A DNA stretch of 64,000 bases, from positions 1,250,001 to 1,314,000 of the forward strand of contig NC_064437.1 of the NCBI RefSeq assembly GCF_023343835.1, in the 5' to 3' direction. This DNA comes from Lagopus muta. Its lineage: Eukaryota > Chordata > Aves > Galliformes > Phasianidae. Positions 33,301-64,000 of this stretch are shown one piece after another (position 1 is the first letter of the stretch; each line of letters starts with the position of its first letter). Both the position numbers and the translations under genes were made by a program. The notes under the pieces are model-generated. The model was not told the DNA's origin and searched no databases. It saw nothing but the letters and a program-made list of their open reading frames with translations.

Positions 33301-34329
33301 CTGGATGTGGCTCTGGGCAGCCTGGGCTGCTGGTTGGCGACCTGCACACAGCAGGGGTTGGAACTGATAAGTGTTGTGCTCCTTTTCAACTCAGGCCATT
33401 CTGTGATTCTGTGATCTGGTTCCACAGTGCCTGTGTGCCCCTACCTGCGCAGGTGGAGGCTGTAGTTGGTGTGCAGCAGTGTCGGCTGCCCGGCGTCCCA
33501 TGTGCATGCCAGGCTCCCCGAGTGCTCAGGGATGGCACAGCTCAGGTTGGCGGGGGGGTCTGGGGGGTCTGCAGAGAGGCAGCATCAGCATCCCCACCTT
33601 CAGCCCCACCGCTCCCCCATCACCCCTAACCCCACAGCGGTACTCACAGCCGGCCCAGAGCTCCGTCCCACAGATCACCTCGTTCCAGTAGCTGTTGGGG
33701 CAGCGGGCAAGGCAGGTGATGATGCTGAAGGGCAGGCGGAAACCACGCAGCTGTAGCTGGGCTGCACTGCTGTTGAGAAGGCGTGGGGGACCCTCGGGGG
33801 CTGTGAGGTTGAGCAGGATGGAGAGGCTCGCCCACGGGCAGTTCAGCGCCGAGACACAGGTGATGGAGACGTTGGAACCCATTGGCACCACTGAGCCTGG
33901 CTCGATCCTCACGTGCCCCAGGCACCTGATTTGGGCAGCACCTGCGCAACGCTCACAGCTTCAGTGCAGCCCCCCAAGTGCAGGGTAAAGCCCGTGCAAG
34001 CAGCTGGTGACTCATTGCTCAGCTCGGAAACAGCCTCACCAGTTTTACCTTCTGCTCTAATGCTTGAATGACTGCAGGGAAATAACGCATAGACTGAAAG
34101 CTCTGATCCCTGAGATTACAGCAGCGCCCTGACTCGTGCTATCAGATTGGGGCTCTGCAGCAGCACTGATAAAGCTCATGCTCAAATGACATCAGCTCAA
34201 TTTGGCTTTCCTGGAACAGGCACAGCTATGCCATGCCGTGTTGTGCCATGCCGTGCTGGATGGCCACTTACCTCTGCCCAGGATGCAGAGCAGAATATGG
34301 AGCACGAAAGCCTCTCCGCCTCCCGCCAT
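23750..34329 (-). CDS. IL23R: Interleukin-23 receptor, with two extra FNIII domains
   Basis: IL-23-specific chain; pairs with IL12RB1 and signals through JAK2 and STAT3 (Th17, innate lymphoid cells). Coding exons on the minus strand: 34329-34272, 33941-33648, 33568-33445, 32797-32643, 32527-32382, 31666-31519, 30791-30709, 30503-30305, 29514-29317, 28678-28595, 26994-26944, 25973-25877, 24917-24827, 24376-23750 (TGA). They sum to 2355 nt, 784 aa, with every phase consistent. Order: signal peptide, Ig D1, cytokine-receptor D2-D3 with WSAWG (294-298), FNIII D4 and D5, 17-aa stalk, TM (about 518-541), cytoplasmic tail. Human-like stretches from memory: SGYPPD-type D1/D2 join, [39 protein letters not shown]. 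Human IL23R is 629 aa and lacks D4-D5. The start ATG sits in GCCATGG, a strong Kozak context. Confidence 0.94.
24827..25973 (-). CDS. IL23R: IL23R transmembrane and juxtamembrane exons
   Basis: Exon 25973-25877 encodes [20 protein letters not shown] and the rest of the helix up to the basic LKKSARK. Exon 24917-24827 completes Arg and reads [20 protein letters not shown], aligned with human RRILLLIPKWLYEDIPNM. The acceptor chosen (GATGAAG|A) is the one that keeps phase 2. Two downstream AGs are out of frame. Confidence 0.92.
25163..25438 (+). repeat. CR1 LINE 3'-end fragment
   Basis: A longer copy starting near GTGATAAGACAAGGGGGAAT, with GGTTTGGGTTGGATAGGAGG and the shared core, ending CATGCTGTGGTTCTATGG. 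It lies in an IL23R intron, antisense to the gene. Confidence 0.92.
26515..26638 (+). repeat. CR1 LINE 3'-end fragment
   Basis: Diverged copy: GGCTGGATGTGGCTCTGGGC, AGCCTGGTCTGCTGGTTGGT, ending CATTCTGTGATTCTATGA. It lies in the IL23R intron between the stalk and TM exons. Confidence 0.88.
26944..26994 (-). CDS. IL23R: IL23R short stalk exon
   Basis: A 51-nt exon, phase 1 to 1, between a strong acceptor (CTCTCTCTGCTGCAG) and donor GTAAGA. It adds [16 protein letters not shown] between D5 and the TM exon. It keeps the frame whether included or skipped, so it may be alternatively spliced. Support comes from splice sites, phase and position; the peptide itself matches nothing I recognise. Confidence 0.65.
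28595..29514 (-). CDS. IL23R: IL23R extra FNIII domain D5 (two exons)
   Basis: Exon 29514-29317 (198 nt) encodes [24 protein letters not shown] and [10 protein letters not shown]. Exon 28678-28595 (84 nt) encodes [20 protein letters not shown]. Both are phase 1 to phase 1. They mirror the IL12RB2 D5 exons of 201 and 102 nt ([25 protein letters not shown]). Donors are GTAAGA and GTGAGC. This domain directly precedes the short stalk exon. Confidence 0.87.
30305..30791 (-). CDS. IL23R: IL23R extra FNIII domain D4 (two exons)
   Basis: Exon 30791-30709 (83 nt, phase 1 to 0) encodes [19 protein letters not shown], matching the IL12RB2 exon that reads LLDVWYKK...LFWK. Exon 30503-30305 (199 nt, phase 0 to 1) encodes [11 protein letters not shown] and [18 protein letters not shown], a typical FNIII E-F-G strand end aligned with IL12RB2 [12 protein letters not shown] and [15 protein letters not shown]. 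Both have good acceptors (CCCTCAG, CCCCGCAG); the second donor, GTGGGA, is weak. The sequence is very GC-rich with many CG dinucleotides. Human IL23R has no equivalent. Confidence 0.83.
30518..30580 (+). repeat. GGGGAT-rich tract
   Basis: Runs of GGGGATGGGGATGG on the plus strand. On the minus strand this is the pyrimidine-rich CCCCATCCCC tract just upstream of the acceptor (30505-30504) of an IL23R FNIII D4 exon. Confidence 0.8.
31063..31350 (-). repeat. CR1 LINE fragment, minus orientation
   Basis: Plus-strand TTGTAGAATCGTCTGAGTTG, GAACAGGC and later CTGCAATGAGCAGGGACACC is the reverse complement of a CR1 3' end. It continues through CTCCTCTTTTAGTTTGAAGC. Sense to IL23R, within the intron between D3 and D4. 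Confidence 0.85.
31519..33941 (-). CDS. IL23R: IL23R Ig domain and cytokine-receptor module (D1-D3)
   Basis: Exons 33941-33648 (Ig-like, [20 protein letters not shown]), 33568-33445 ([17 protein letters not shown]), 32797-32643 ([14 protein letters not shown]), 32527-32382 ([17 protein letters not shown]) and 31666-31519 ([21 protein letters not shown]). Phases 1-1-2-1-0-1 match IL12RB2 exactly. The last WSXWS residue is Gly instead of Ser. Each exon has a counterpart in human IL23R, for example human VWVQAANALG and KYVFQVRCQ. Confidence 0.94.
31893..31953 (+). repeat. CR1 LINE 3' remnant
   Basis: Reads GGTGGGAATGATCTTGGAGG, TCTTTTCCAGCCTTAATGAC and ends TCTGTGATTCTTTGATTC. Confidence 0.8.
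33254..33418 (+). repeat. CR1 LINE 3'-end fragment
   Basis: Contains the shared core and ends GGCCATTCTGTGATTCTGTG. It ends about 27 bases from the donor of the IL23R exon 33568-33445. Confidence 0.9.
34272..34329 (-). CDS. IL23R: IL23R signal-peptide exon
   Basis: 58 coding nucleotides, the same length as the IL12RB2 signal exon, encoding [19 protein letters not shown] and ending in phase 1 at GTAAGT. An acceptor-like CCCCAG lies just upstream (about 34368), so a further 5' non-coding exon is possible. An upstream out-of-frame ATG lies at 34363-34361. Confidence 0.9.
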
Positions 34330-36592
34330 GGCCTGGGCTGCGGCTGCTGCCTGTGCAGGGCATAGCCTGGGGATGAAGGAAGGCATCAGTGCTGCCAGAC
34401 ACCCAGCCTGGGGTGCTGGGGGCAGTCGGGGACACTGGGAAGCCAGCCCCCATGCCCAGTGTCAAGAGATCTGATGGAGCAATGGCTGCACAGCTGGGAT
34501 GGAGATCAAAATTCCACTGAAACTCAAGGAAAAATAATTTTGCCATAAAGGGGCCGGGGCTTGTGAGTGGGCTGCTGTGGAGCCTCCATCCCTGGAAACA
34601 GCCAAACCCACATGGCTGTGGTGCCATGGGATGGGAACACCAAACTCTCCTGATGTCCCCAACCTACTGTGATCCAGCTGCTGCCCCTCAGACCCAGCAG
34701 GGGCTTTCCTACCTCTTCAAGGACACAAGCTCATGGCTCCAGGCTCCCCTGAAGTTCCCTGCACTCCCTTCACCCTCCTTCCCACCTGGCTCACTTCTCC
34801 CATCCCACTGCACCCGCTGGCCCTGGGGGCAGTGATGAAGGGCTCCTTTTTGGGAACGGGGCACAGAATCCACTGTAAAAGCTTCAAAAGAGCATTATCC
34901 ACCTCGAGCTTCGAAAAGCTTCAAAGCAGCACAGTCCATCCCGAAACAACCTCCCAAATGCAGCTCACGCCTTTGCACTTCTCCCCCTGTTACCTTCGGG
35001 ATGTGTGCGCTGACCTCATTTTCTTCAAGCACAGTGAAAGCATTCATAAGGAGCAGCCAGGCGCCAAACTGACCCAGGGAGGGGCTCTGAAGGCCTCCCA
35101 GCTGCCCGCACACCTCCTGCAAGTTGGAGCAAATTAAAAGAAACAACACTCGTGGTCTAGGAAGAACTCTGAGCAAATAATAAATGCTCACGGCAGCCAG
35201 TTGCAGCATGAAGTCACAGCTCTGCTCCTCAGGGCATTTCTTATGCACACGTTTTCATTCCAATTTACAGCACTGGCAAACTCCAAAGCCAGAAGGCACG
35301 AGAGCAGTCTCGTCTCCAGATACGTCTCTCTGATCCCATCTCTGTTACAAATCCCCCAGCACCCTGTTGCCGAATAGATGAAAAGCAAAGAGCAAAGCAG
35401 AAAGAAGCCATCTCAGCCCTCAAGCCTGCAGATGGTTACCGGGGTCAGGAGCACGCGGGAGCCGAGCGGTGACAACAGGAGTGGGGCTGCTGCCCCATGG
35501 CGATGGGATGGGGACCCATTGCAGCCTCACTGCTGGTCACAGAGAGCAGCAGCAGCGACTGCCAGCAGCACTGACCTACATTGCGTGCTGAGAAAGCACA
35601 GTTTCCACTTTGAGTCAGTCCATGGGAAAACCCAGCATCCCTTAAAGCAACAGGCTCACGTGTGTGCTTCTTGCCCTCTTGCAGGATGATGTTTTCCTGG
35701 CAAACTCCGTGATTTCGTTACGCTCGTCTCACTTTGTGCTCTGCAACAGACACCTCACGCTGCCATCCCCACCACTGCAGGGGCTGCTGAACCCCAGATT
35801 TCACCAAGGAACTCTTTTATGTCCTGTGACTAAACCCCAAAGCCTCCGGTGACACAGCCCATAGGAGCGGGGCTGTGCGTGCCCATTCCTCTGCTGCTGT
35901 TTCCCAGTGCACAGGGCTGGAAAACCCGGGTGAAGCAGAGCAAGGGCTGCTGGTGCCGCCCTCCCTGTTTGCCCCAGTTTGTCCCCTCCACTCCCACCCC
36001 GTCAGCGGAAGGGTTAACCTCAGTGACAGTGTTAACCTCTTTAGATGCTGCAACCACAGGAAATACCGCACAGCTCGGCTCACCCTGCAACACAAGTAAA
36101 GGTCATGGAACATCGTTTCCCAGGCAGGGCAGCCCTCTCACTGGGGCTCTGGTGGATCTGTGCCATGGTGCTGGGAGGTGAAGGGCAGCGGTGGGCAAAG
36201 CTCTGCCCTGCTGCAGTGCCAAACAAGAGGCTGCGATGCCTTTGGACACGGAGTGAGCTCACGGGGCTGCAGAGGGAATCTGAGCTTGTTACTGACATGT
36301 TTCATGCAATATGGAAGGAAAAAGTACTTGTGTCATCCAGTGACATTTTCAGGGGCTCTTGCCTTCCTTTGGAATAAAATCTCACTTCTTTCCCTTCTCC
36401 GCACTGACAAACCCAACACTCCGTCCTCCCCTCGGAGCAGCTGCAGCTCTGTGTTCTCCCACCCCTCTGCCCTTCCCTCTGGGGCTTTTCATCTCCTGCT
36501 TTATCTGCCCTGTGGCCTGAGTTCTAGAGGTGGAAATAGCCCTGCTGCTGCTGCAGAGGGAGTCCTGATGGCACAGGACAGCGTGGCACAGC

Positions 36593-36690
36593 ATGGAATC
36601 ACAGAATGGCCAGGGTTATAAGTGACCTCAAGGATCATGAATTTCCAATCCCCCAGCCACATGCAGGGCCACCAGCCTCCCCATTCAATG
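36593..36690 (-). repeat. CR1 LINE remnant, minus orientation
   Basis: Plus-strand CATGGAATCACAGAATGGCC, AGGGTTATAAGTGACCTCAA and CATGCAGGGCCACCAGCCTC is the reverse complement of a CR1 terminus. A minisatellite starts right beside it. Confidence 0.85.
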
Positions 36691-36720
36691 CTAGGAATGC
36701 CACAGTATGGTGCAGCACAG

Positions 36721-36800
36721 CACAGCACTGCATGGCACGGTATGGCACGGCATGGCACTGTATGGCACAGCATGGCACGGCATGGCACAGCATGCCACTG
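36721..36800 (+). repeat. 10-bp minisatellite (YATGGCACRG)
   Basis: At least seven head-to-tail 10-base units (CATGGCACGG, TATGGCACGG, CATGGCACTG and similar), with degenerate units before and after. Lies between IL23R and SLC35D1. Confidence 0.9.
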
Positions 36801-37182
36801 CACACTTTTCCACCTTGCTGCACATTTCTCCCCATCCTCTTCCCATCCCTGCACCCCCATTCTGAAGCCTTTGCTCCGGCTTCATTCCCTCCCTCCAGTG
36901 CCAGATATTCCAGTCTGAGTGCTGGGCATCACCCAGGCAGAGCCCCCAGATTTGCCCAGGAGGGGAAATACGGAGGGTCCTCGCTGCCATCCCCTCACCA
37001 CACACGGGTGATGGCATCTCACAGCCACTTCCTCGCCCGCCCTATTGGGGTGAAATCGGTGGATTTTGTTACTTTTGGTGAACTCAGAGCTGAGAGCCCC
37101 GCGGAGCTGGTTGTGTGGGGACGTGGTGACAAGTGGGTGCGACGCACGTGGCTGTGCGAGTGGCAGCGCGGTGATGCGGACA

Positions 37183-37215
37183 GCTGGTCCCGCTGGTCCC
37201 GCTGGTCCCGCTGGC
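37183..37215 (+). repeat. Short 9-bp tandem repeat GCTGGTCCC
   Basis: Three and a half copies of GCTGGTCCC upstream of the SLC35D1 CpG island. Confidence 0.85.
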
Positions 37216-37249
37216 TCTGACCGCAGCCGGCAGCCCCGAGAGCCATAGC

Positions 37250-43742
<6,493 letters not shown>

Positions 43743-45045
43743 GCACGGATTTGAGCTGCTGAACGTGCGCTCTGCTGAGCCCAGCGCTGGCAGAGCAGAG
43801 AGGAGTTGGAGTGTCTGCTGCCTAGTGATGGTGATGGCCTTTGATTTGCACAATCCAGATTGCTGCCTTCAAAAAATTATGGGAAAGGTGAATGACTGCA
43901 CACGTAAGCATTAATCTGATTAAGTCTGATTGACTGTGAGGGATTCCTGGCTGTTAAATGACACCGAGGCTTGGCTCGTGTCGGTGGTGCAAGGGATTGA
44001 ACTGCAGGGAACTCCGGGGCACCTGGGAGTTGTACAGCACAGAGGTGGTGGCTGTGCCGGTCCTGCAGGCTGGCTGTGCTCCTGGGGCAGAGGTTGGTGT
44101 CCCCAGTGCTGGCTGTCACCACGTGCTGCTGCAGGCTGTTGTCTTTGCTTTAACAGAACAGGGTTTTAATGCACTGAACAGCGGGGCTGACTTCAAGTTG
44201 TCTTACATAGCACTTCTTTCTAGGTCTCTCCTTTAACTGTCTTTTGTTTTTTGTTTTTTTTTAAACGAAACTTCTTTACAATTTTTGGAAGAGAAGAATT
44301 TAGTAGAGCCACGTGAGGTTTTTGTACACCTTGCTTTGTTTCTGGAAGAGACGTGAGCAGCGTTAAAGCAGCCGTGTGCTTCACAGCACCTCCTCTCTGG
44401 GGCTGCGTGCAGCTGCACAAAACCTGGCCGTGCTGCTGGCACGTGTGCTGCCCTGCTGTCCCCTGGCTGGGACAGGATAACAGCAGCTCCGGAGCACAGC
44501 CCTGCCATGGCTGAAGGCTCAGACTTTGCAGCACTGCAGGGCTTTGCTCTCAGGAGGGGGGAGAGGACACAGCTCTGGGCAGATCTGAGTGCTGGGACGG
44601 ATCCTCAGTCCCTGCAAGTCCCCGTCCTCCACCTGCGTTTGTAACGTTGCTGTGCTGAGGCATTTGCAGTCAGGATGTCTATTCTGGTGAGAGCTTTTCT
44701 TGTTTATTGTCGAATCTACTGGTTAGATTTCTTGTCCAAACGGTTGAAATATTTTTTAAAAGCTTATTTTGTTTGTAAATGTGCACACTTGGGTGCCAGG
44801 TCCGGATGGAATTGCATACACTGGGAAAGCAGAGTTCCTACCACAGTATTTTCTATGCTATTAATCTACTAAGATGTTTTTCTATACAGAATCTATTTAC
44901 AAAATGAGCAATTTAGTGATTAAAAGATGACCTTATTTGAATGTACGGCGGGCTGCCTAGGTCAGTAATAGGGGGAGAAATAAAAGGATTTAATGTGCCT
45001 CAGTATTTTTGTACTGGCTTCCAATAAAGCAATGAACGTCCTCCT
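43743..45045 (+). other. SLC35D1: SLC35D1 3' UTR
   Basis: About 1.3 kb from the TGA to the end of the transcript. It becomes AT-rich towards its end. ATTAAA (about 44920) and AATAAA (44979-44984) precede the best poly(A) signal. Confidence 0.75.
45023..45028 (+). terminator. SLC35D1: SLC35D1 poly(A) signal AATAAA
   Basis: Canonical hexamer in CCAATAAAGC, followed about 20 bases later by the GT-rich stretch TCGTGTGTGCTTTGGGG, the usual layout of a cleavage site. An earlier AATAAA at 44979-44984 could be used as well. Confidence 0.75.
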
Positions 45046-45231
45046 GCCTCGTGTGTGCTTTGGGGCTGTGCAGGCTTCCACCCAGCAGGAGAGCTGGAGA
45101 GAGCTGGAGCACCTCTGGGGAGAGAGGTTGAGGGAACTGGGCTTGTTTAGCTGAGGGAAGGGAAGGGAAGGGAAGGTGGGGAGCTTGTTGTGGCCTTGCA
45201 GTGCTTGAAGGGAGCGGATAAACAGGAGGGG

Positions 45232-45523
45232 GAATGGCTGTTTGTGAGGGTGGATGGTGATAGGACAAGGGGAATGGCTTTAAAGTGAGACAGGGGAGGT
45301 TTGGGTTGGATATGAGGAGGAAGTTTTTCAGTGAGGGTGGTGAGGCACTGGCACAGGCTGCCCAAGGAGGCTGGGGATGCCCCATCCCTGCAGGCATCCA
45401 AGGCCAGGCTGGATGTGGCTCTGGGCAGCCTGGGCTGCTGGTTGGTGACCTGCACACAGCAGGGGTTGGAACTGATGAGCGTTGTGCTCCTTTGCAACCC
45501 AGGCCATGCTGTGGTTCTGTGCT
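45232..45523 (+). repeat. CR1 LINE 3'-end fragment between two gene ends
   Basis: A long copy from about GGGGGAATGGCTGTTTGTGA to GGCCATGCTGTGGTTCTGTG with the shared core. It fills much of the gap between the SLC35D1 poly(A) site and the distal end of MIER1. A GGGAA simple repeat (45154-45177) lies just before it. Confidence 0.92.
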
Positions 45524-45629
45524 AAGTCATGTCCCACGTGCTGCAGGAAGGCTCTGCCCATCACTGGGCCCCAGCTCTGATGGCACCGCGCAGGAATTGG
45601 GGATGCACACAGTATGTTTACAAAAATAT

Positions 45630-45635
45630 TTTAAT
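45630..45635 (-). terminator. MIER1: Candidate distal MIER1 poly(A) signal ATTAAA
   Basis: Minus-strand ATTAAA in CTTATTAAAATATTTTTG, followed by TGTAAACATACTGTGTG. It would place the MIER1 3' end about 550 bases from that of SLC35D1, the two genes being tail-to-tail. Confidence 0.4.
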
Positions 45636-47677
45636 AAGCTTTGTCAGAATTGCAGACAGGGAACAGGGTTAAGACGAGGGGGAGAACTAACAGTGCAAAA
45701 TTACTATGTGTGACAGAACGTATAAAAACTAACGGTGAAGTCGTGGCTGTGTCCTTTGTGACACCGCTGCCGCCCTCCAGGCGCCCCACGGAGCTCCTTC
45801 AGTGTGAGTGGCTGCAGCTCAGGCTGCGTGGAGCCCCGTCTTGCATGGCTGTGATCTGTGCTCTGTCCCATGCAGCTTGGAATTGAGTTCAACACCTTCT
45901 GGGCTCCACTTGTACTGAATGCTTTCTAAATAAAACCGGTCGCTAAATGTCTAGAATTAATTTAAATAGCCTTAGTAGTGCAATGACTTATCGAGTGACA
46001 GTGGCTGCAGGTTGAAGGACGTGAACAGGTATTGCATATAAAACACCAGCATGAACAGAATGCAAATTATAATTAAATATTCTTAAAGTCTAGCTGAGCA
46101 TTACGTACTTATTGATTATGGAATGTCTCTTCTATTATCACCAGAAAAAGTAAGGAAAAACAAAGCAACAGTCCTGAAAATATACACGGTGCTGTATTTC
46201 ACACACAAGCCTGAGACAATTTACGTACTTATAAACTTACTTATAAACTTTCCTATAAATTTTTGGAAGCATTTCCAAGTCGCGAACAAAAATGCGTAAC
46301 CATAAACTAGAAAACAGGGCTGGAGGAGGAAAGATGAGTCTGCAGCCCCCCAAAGCCCATCTCCACGGGAAGGCTGCGACGCTTTGGGTTTCTGTTACTG
46401 GAAGAGATTGCCAAACCAACAGCAACCTCTTTGGAAGCCCAGCCCTGCTGTGGGATGTGCAGGAACCACCTGTGTGCCCCCCACAGCTGCTGCCCAATGC
46501 CAGGTGGGTGCTGCTCCACAGCACAGCAGCTCACAGCGCTGCGCTTCCCTGTGCTGGCAGAGCTGGGCTGCACCCAGAGCTGCAGCTCCTCCCCCAGCAC
46601 GCAGTCTGAGTGCCCGTGGCTGAGGAGCACAGTCCTGTGCAGCTGCTTTTCCAACCCTCGGGCCGCACGTTTAAAGCTGATATTGTGAAGCCTCATAAAC
46701 TTGCAAATAGGTTTAGTGAAAACAAGTGCAGGAGGAGGCGAGATTATGAACGATGCAAACACTTTTTCCTATTTTTAACACGGCAGGGTGTGTAGCTGCA
46801 GCTTAGAAACAAACAAACCAAAACGTGAGGTTTTTGTTCCTTTGTTTTAAGAGAAACAAACACTGCTATTAAGGATGTTTCTGTGTCACGGATGTGACCC
46901 TACATCAGCTGGGGTCGGTGGGAAGGTGAGCAGCGCCACTTCCGTCCCTCAGCAGGTGGTGCTACACACCGTATGCACACACAGCTGCAGAATCACACGT
47001 GGCAGCGCTGCTCCCTCGGAACCATGCAGCCCCGCGGGGTCGCAGCGCTCGAGGCACCGCCTCACCCCTCGCCTGTGACACGAGGTGACATCTCACAGCT
47101 GAGCTCAGCGAGCACGGCGTGGCAAACTGCAGCGTGGGGCTGACACGGGATTGCTCCGAGCTCAAAGTAAAAGGGGAAATGCAGGAGGAAAGCCAAAGAA
47201 CTCGTGCCTCACTAATCCTTCGCATGGCTGTCACAGAACAAGGATGTTTGAAATCAAATGACTCGTAACCGTTCTGGATGTTTGTGACTTACTGCTTTAG
47301 AGAAGACAGCACCACCCTGGTGCCTGAGAAGCATCTTTTCTTTTCTAGGTCAGTTGGTTTGGTTTGGCTTCTTTTTTTTTGTGGTTGTTTTTTTTTTTCT
47401 TTTTCTTAGAAAAGACTTCAGCAAAATAAAACGAAGCTGACATCAGACTCAGGATATCAATTCTCTCATAAAAGTTTACCAACTGTACAAGCTAAGAAAA
47501 TTATACAAGCTTTTGTTTTAAGAAAGGACAGTTTGATCAAGACGTGAAGTACTGTAAAAATCTTTCAAAGGCTACAAAGAAATCTGGAAAAATACAGAAC
47601 GTATTTCTTTAGCCCAGATAAGAATATGGAAAGACATCATTGATGTCAACAATTTTACATAGACAAACCTGACCTGG

Positions 47678-47683
47678 TTTATT
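47678..47683 (-). terminator. MIER1: Candidate proximal MIER1 poly(A) signal AATAAA
   Basis: Minus-strand AATAAA (GGTAAATAAACC) about 520 bases after the stop codon. It would give a short 3' UTR form. Confidence 0.4.
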
Positions 47684-48202
47684 TACCTTTTAAAACTTCT
47701 ATATATAAAAATAGTTGTGCTCGTAACTTTCAGGATTCATGCGGGTTCCTTACCAGCCAGGTGACACGTGCTGCTCTGCTAGGAGTCTCTGTGCCCTCTC
47801 TGTGCACGTCTCGGGGTTTGGGATTCGTTTTTAACTTCCCCCAGCGATCAGAAATTGTAACCAGCCCCTGCTTTGTTCACCTGTGCAATGCTCACATCAA
47901 CTTACACCCAATTTCCTGCTGGCTGCAAGCATTTTTACAGAAAATCACTGATTTGTTGCTCAAATGCTCCCTAAGTGCCTCCGTGTTCCCAGAGCTGCAG
48001 CTGGCACCTCAGGAACAGAATATTCTGCTGCTGCCTTTCAGCACTGCCACAACCAAAGAAGCAGATCTGCGGAGCTGACCAGAAGCTATTAGAAAAATCT
48101 CAGCAGTGTTTTATGGAACTGGATTCTGCAAGGTAACCCATCAACCCTGAAAATTCTAGACACCCAAGATTTACTCCAAGGAATAAAATCTGCTCCTATT
48201 AT

Positions 48203-64000
<15,798 letters not shown>

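Larger units (their letters stand above)
34330..37100. other. Divergent intergenic region between IL23R and SLC35D1
   Basis: No coding gene is supported here. The 5' UTR and promoter of IL23R must lie in the left part, where there is no strong CpG island. A minus-oriented CR1 fragment (36593-36690) and a 10-bp minisatellite (about 36721-36800) lie to the right. In human, C1orf141 lies between these genes, but no counterpart was recognised. Confidence 0.55.
45600..48202 (-). other. MIER1: MIER1 3' UTR (inferred extent)
   Basis: Downstream of the MIER1 stop on the minus strand lies about 2.6 kb of mostly AT-rich DNA with no coding frame. Candidate minus-strand poly(A) signals are AATAAA at 47678-47683 (proximal) and ATTAAA at 45630-45635 (distal). 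The distal one lies just before a CR1 copy, which gives a natural limit. Confidence 0.5.

Noticed and set aside
36606-37220. 204-aa plus-strand open frame
   Set aside because: It covers a CR1 remnant, the 10-bp minisatellite and a 9-bp repeat, with no domain.
45285-45713. 142-aa plus-strand open frame (and similar frames at 25136, 33062 and 49454)
   Set aside because: These are read-throughs of CR1 3' ends, which repeat the same peptide at several sites, not host genes.

Overview
This is vertebrate nuclear DNA, most likely from a galliform (chicken-like) bird. It holds split genes with GT-AG introns and CpG islands. It also holds many 3'-end fragments of CR1 LINEs, the main interspersed repeat of birds. 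I reconstructed four protein-coding genes exon by exon. All internal exon phases join correctly. The gene order and orientation match human 1p31.3 read backwards: IL12RB2(-), IL23R(-), SLC35D1(+), MIER1(-). From general knowledge this corresponds to chicken chromosome 8. I did not see the human gene C1orf141, which lies between SLC35D1 and IL23R.

Layout. (1) 1-13479: IL12RB2 on the minus strand, 15 coding exons. The last exon is cut by the window start about 30-40 codons before the expected stop. A CpG island at about 14.6-15.5 kb is the likely promoter. (2) 15.5-23.7 kb: non-coding, containing the IL23R 3' UTR and intergenic DNA. (3) 23750-34329: IL23R on the minus strand, 14 coding exons, 784 codons before the stop. 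(4) 34.3-38.0 kb: divergent intergenic region ending in the SLC35D1 CpG island. (5) 38027-45045: SLC35D1 on the plus strand, 12 coding exons, 355 aa, with a clear poly(A) signal. (6) About 45.6-63.5 kb: MIER1 on the minus strand, 11 coding exons. It is tail-to-tail with SLC35D1, and its 5' exon(s) lie beyond 64 kb.

How the genes relate. IL12RB2 and IL23R are tandem paralogues: signal-transducing subunits for IL-12 and IL-23, each pairing with IL12RB1 (not in this window). They share exon phases domain by domain and keep recognisable STAT-docking tyrosines. SLC35D1 (ER nucleotide-sugar transporter) and MIER1 (HDAC-recruiting corepressor) are unrelated housekeeping neighbours kept by conserved synteny.

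Main discovery. The IL23R here carries four extra exons encoding two membrane-proximal fibronectin type III domains, equivalent to D4 and D5 of IL12RB2. Human IL23R has only the Ig domain and the two cytokine-receptor domains before its stalk. The bird gene therefore appears to keep an architecture intermediate between IL12RB2 (D1-D6) and mammalian IL23R (D1-D3). The D4 exons are unusually GC-rich and easy for gene prediction to miss.
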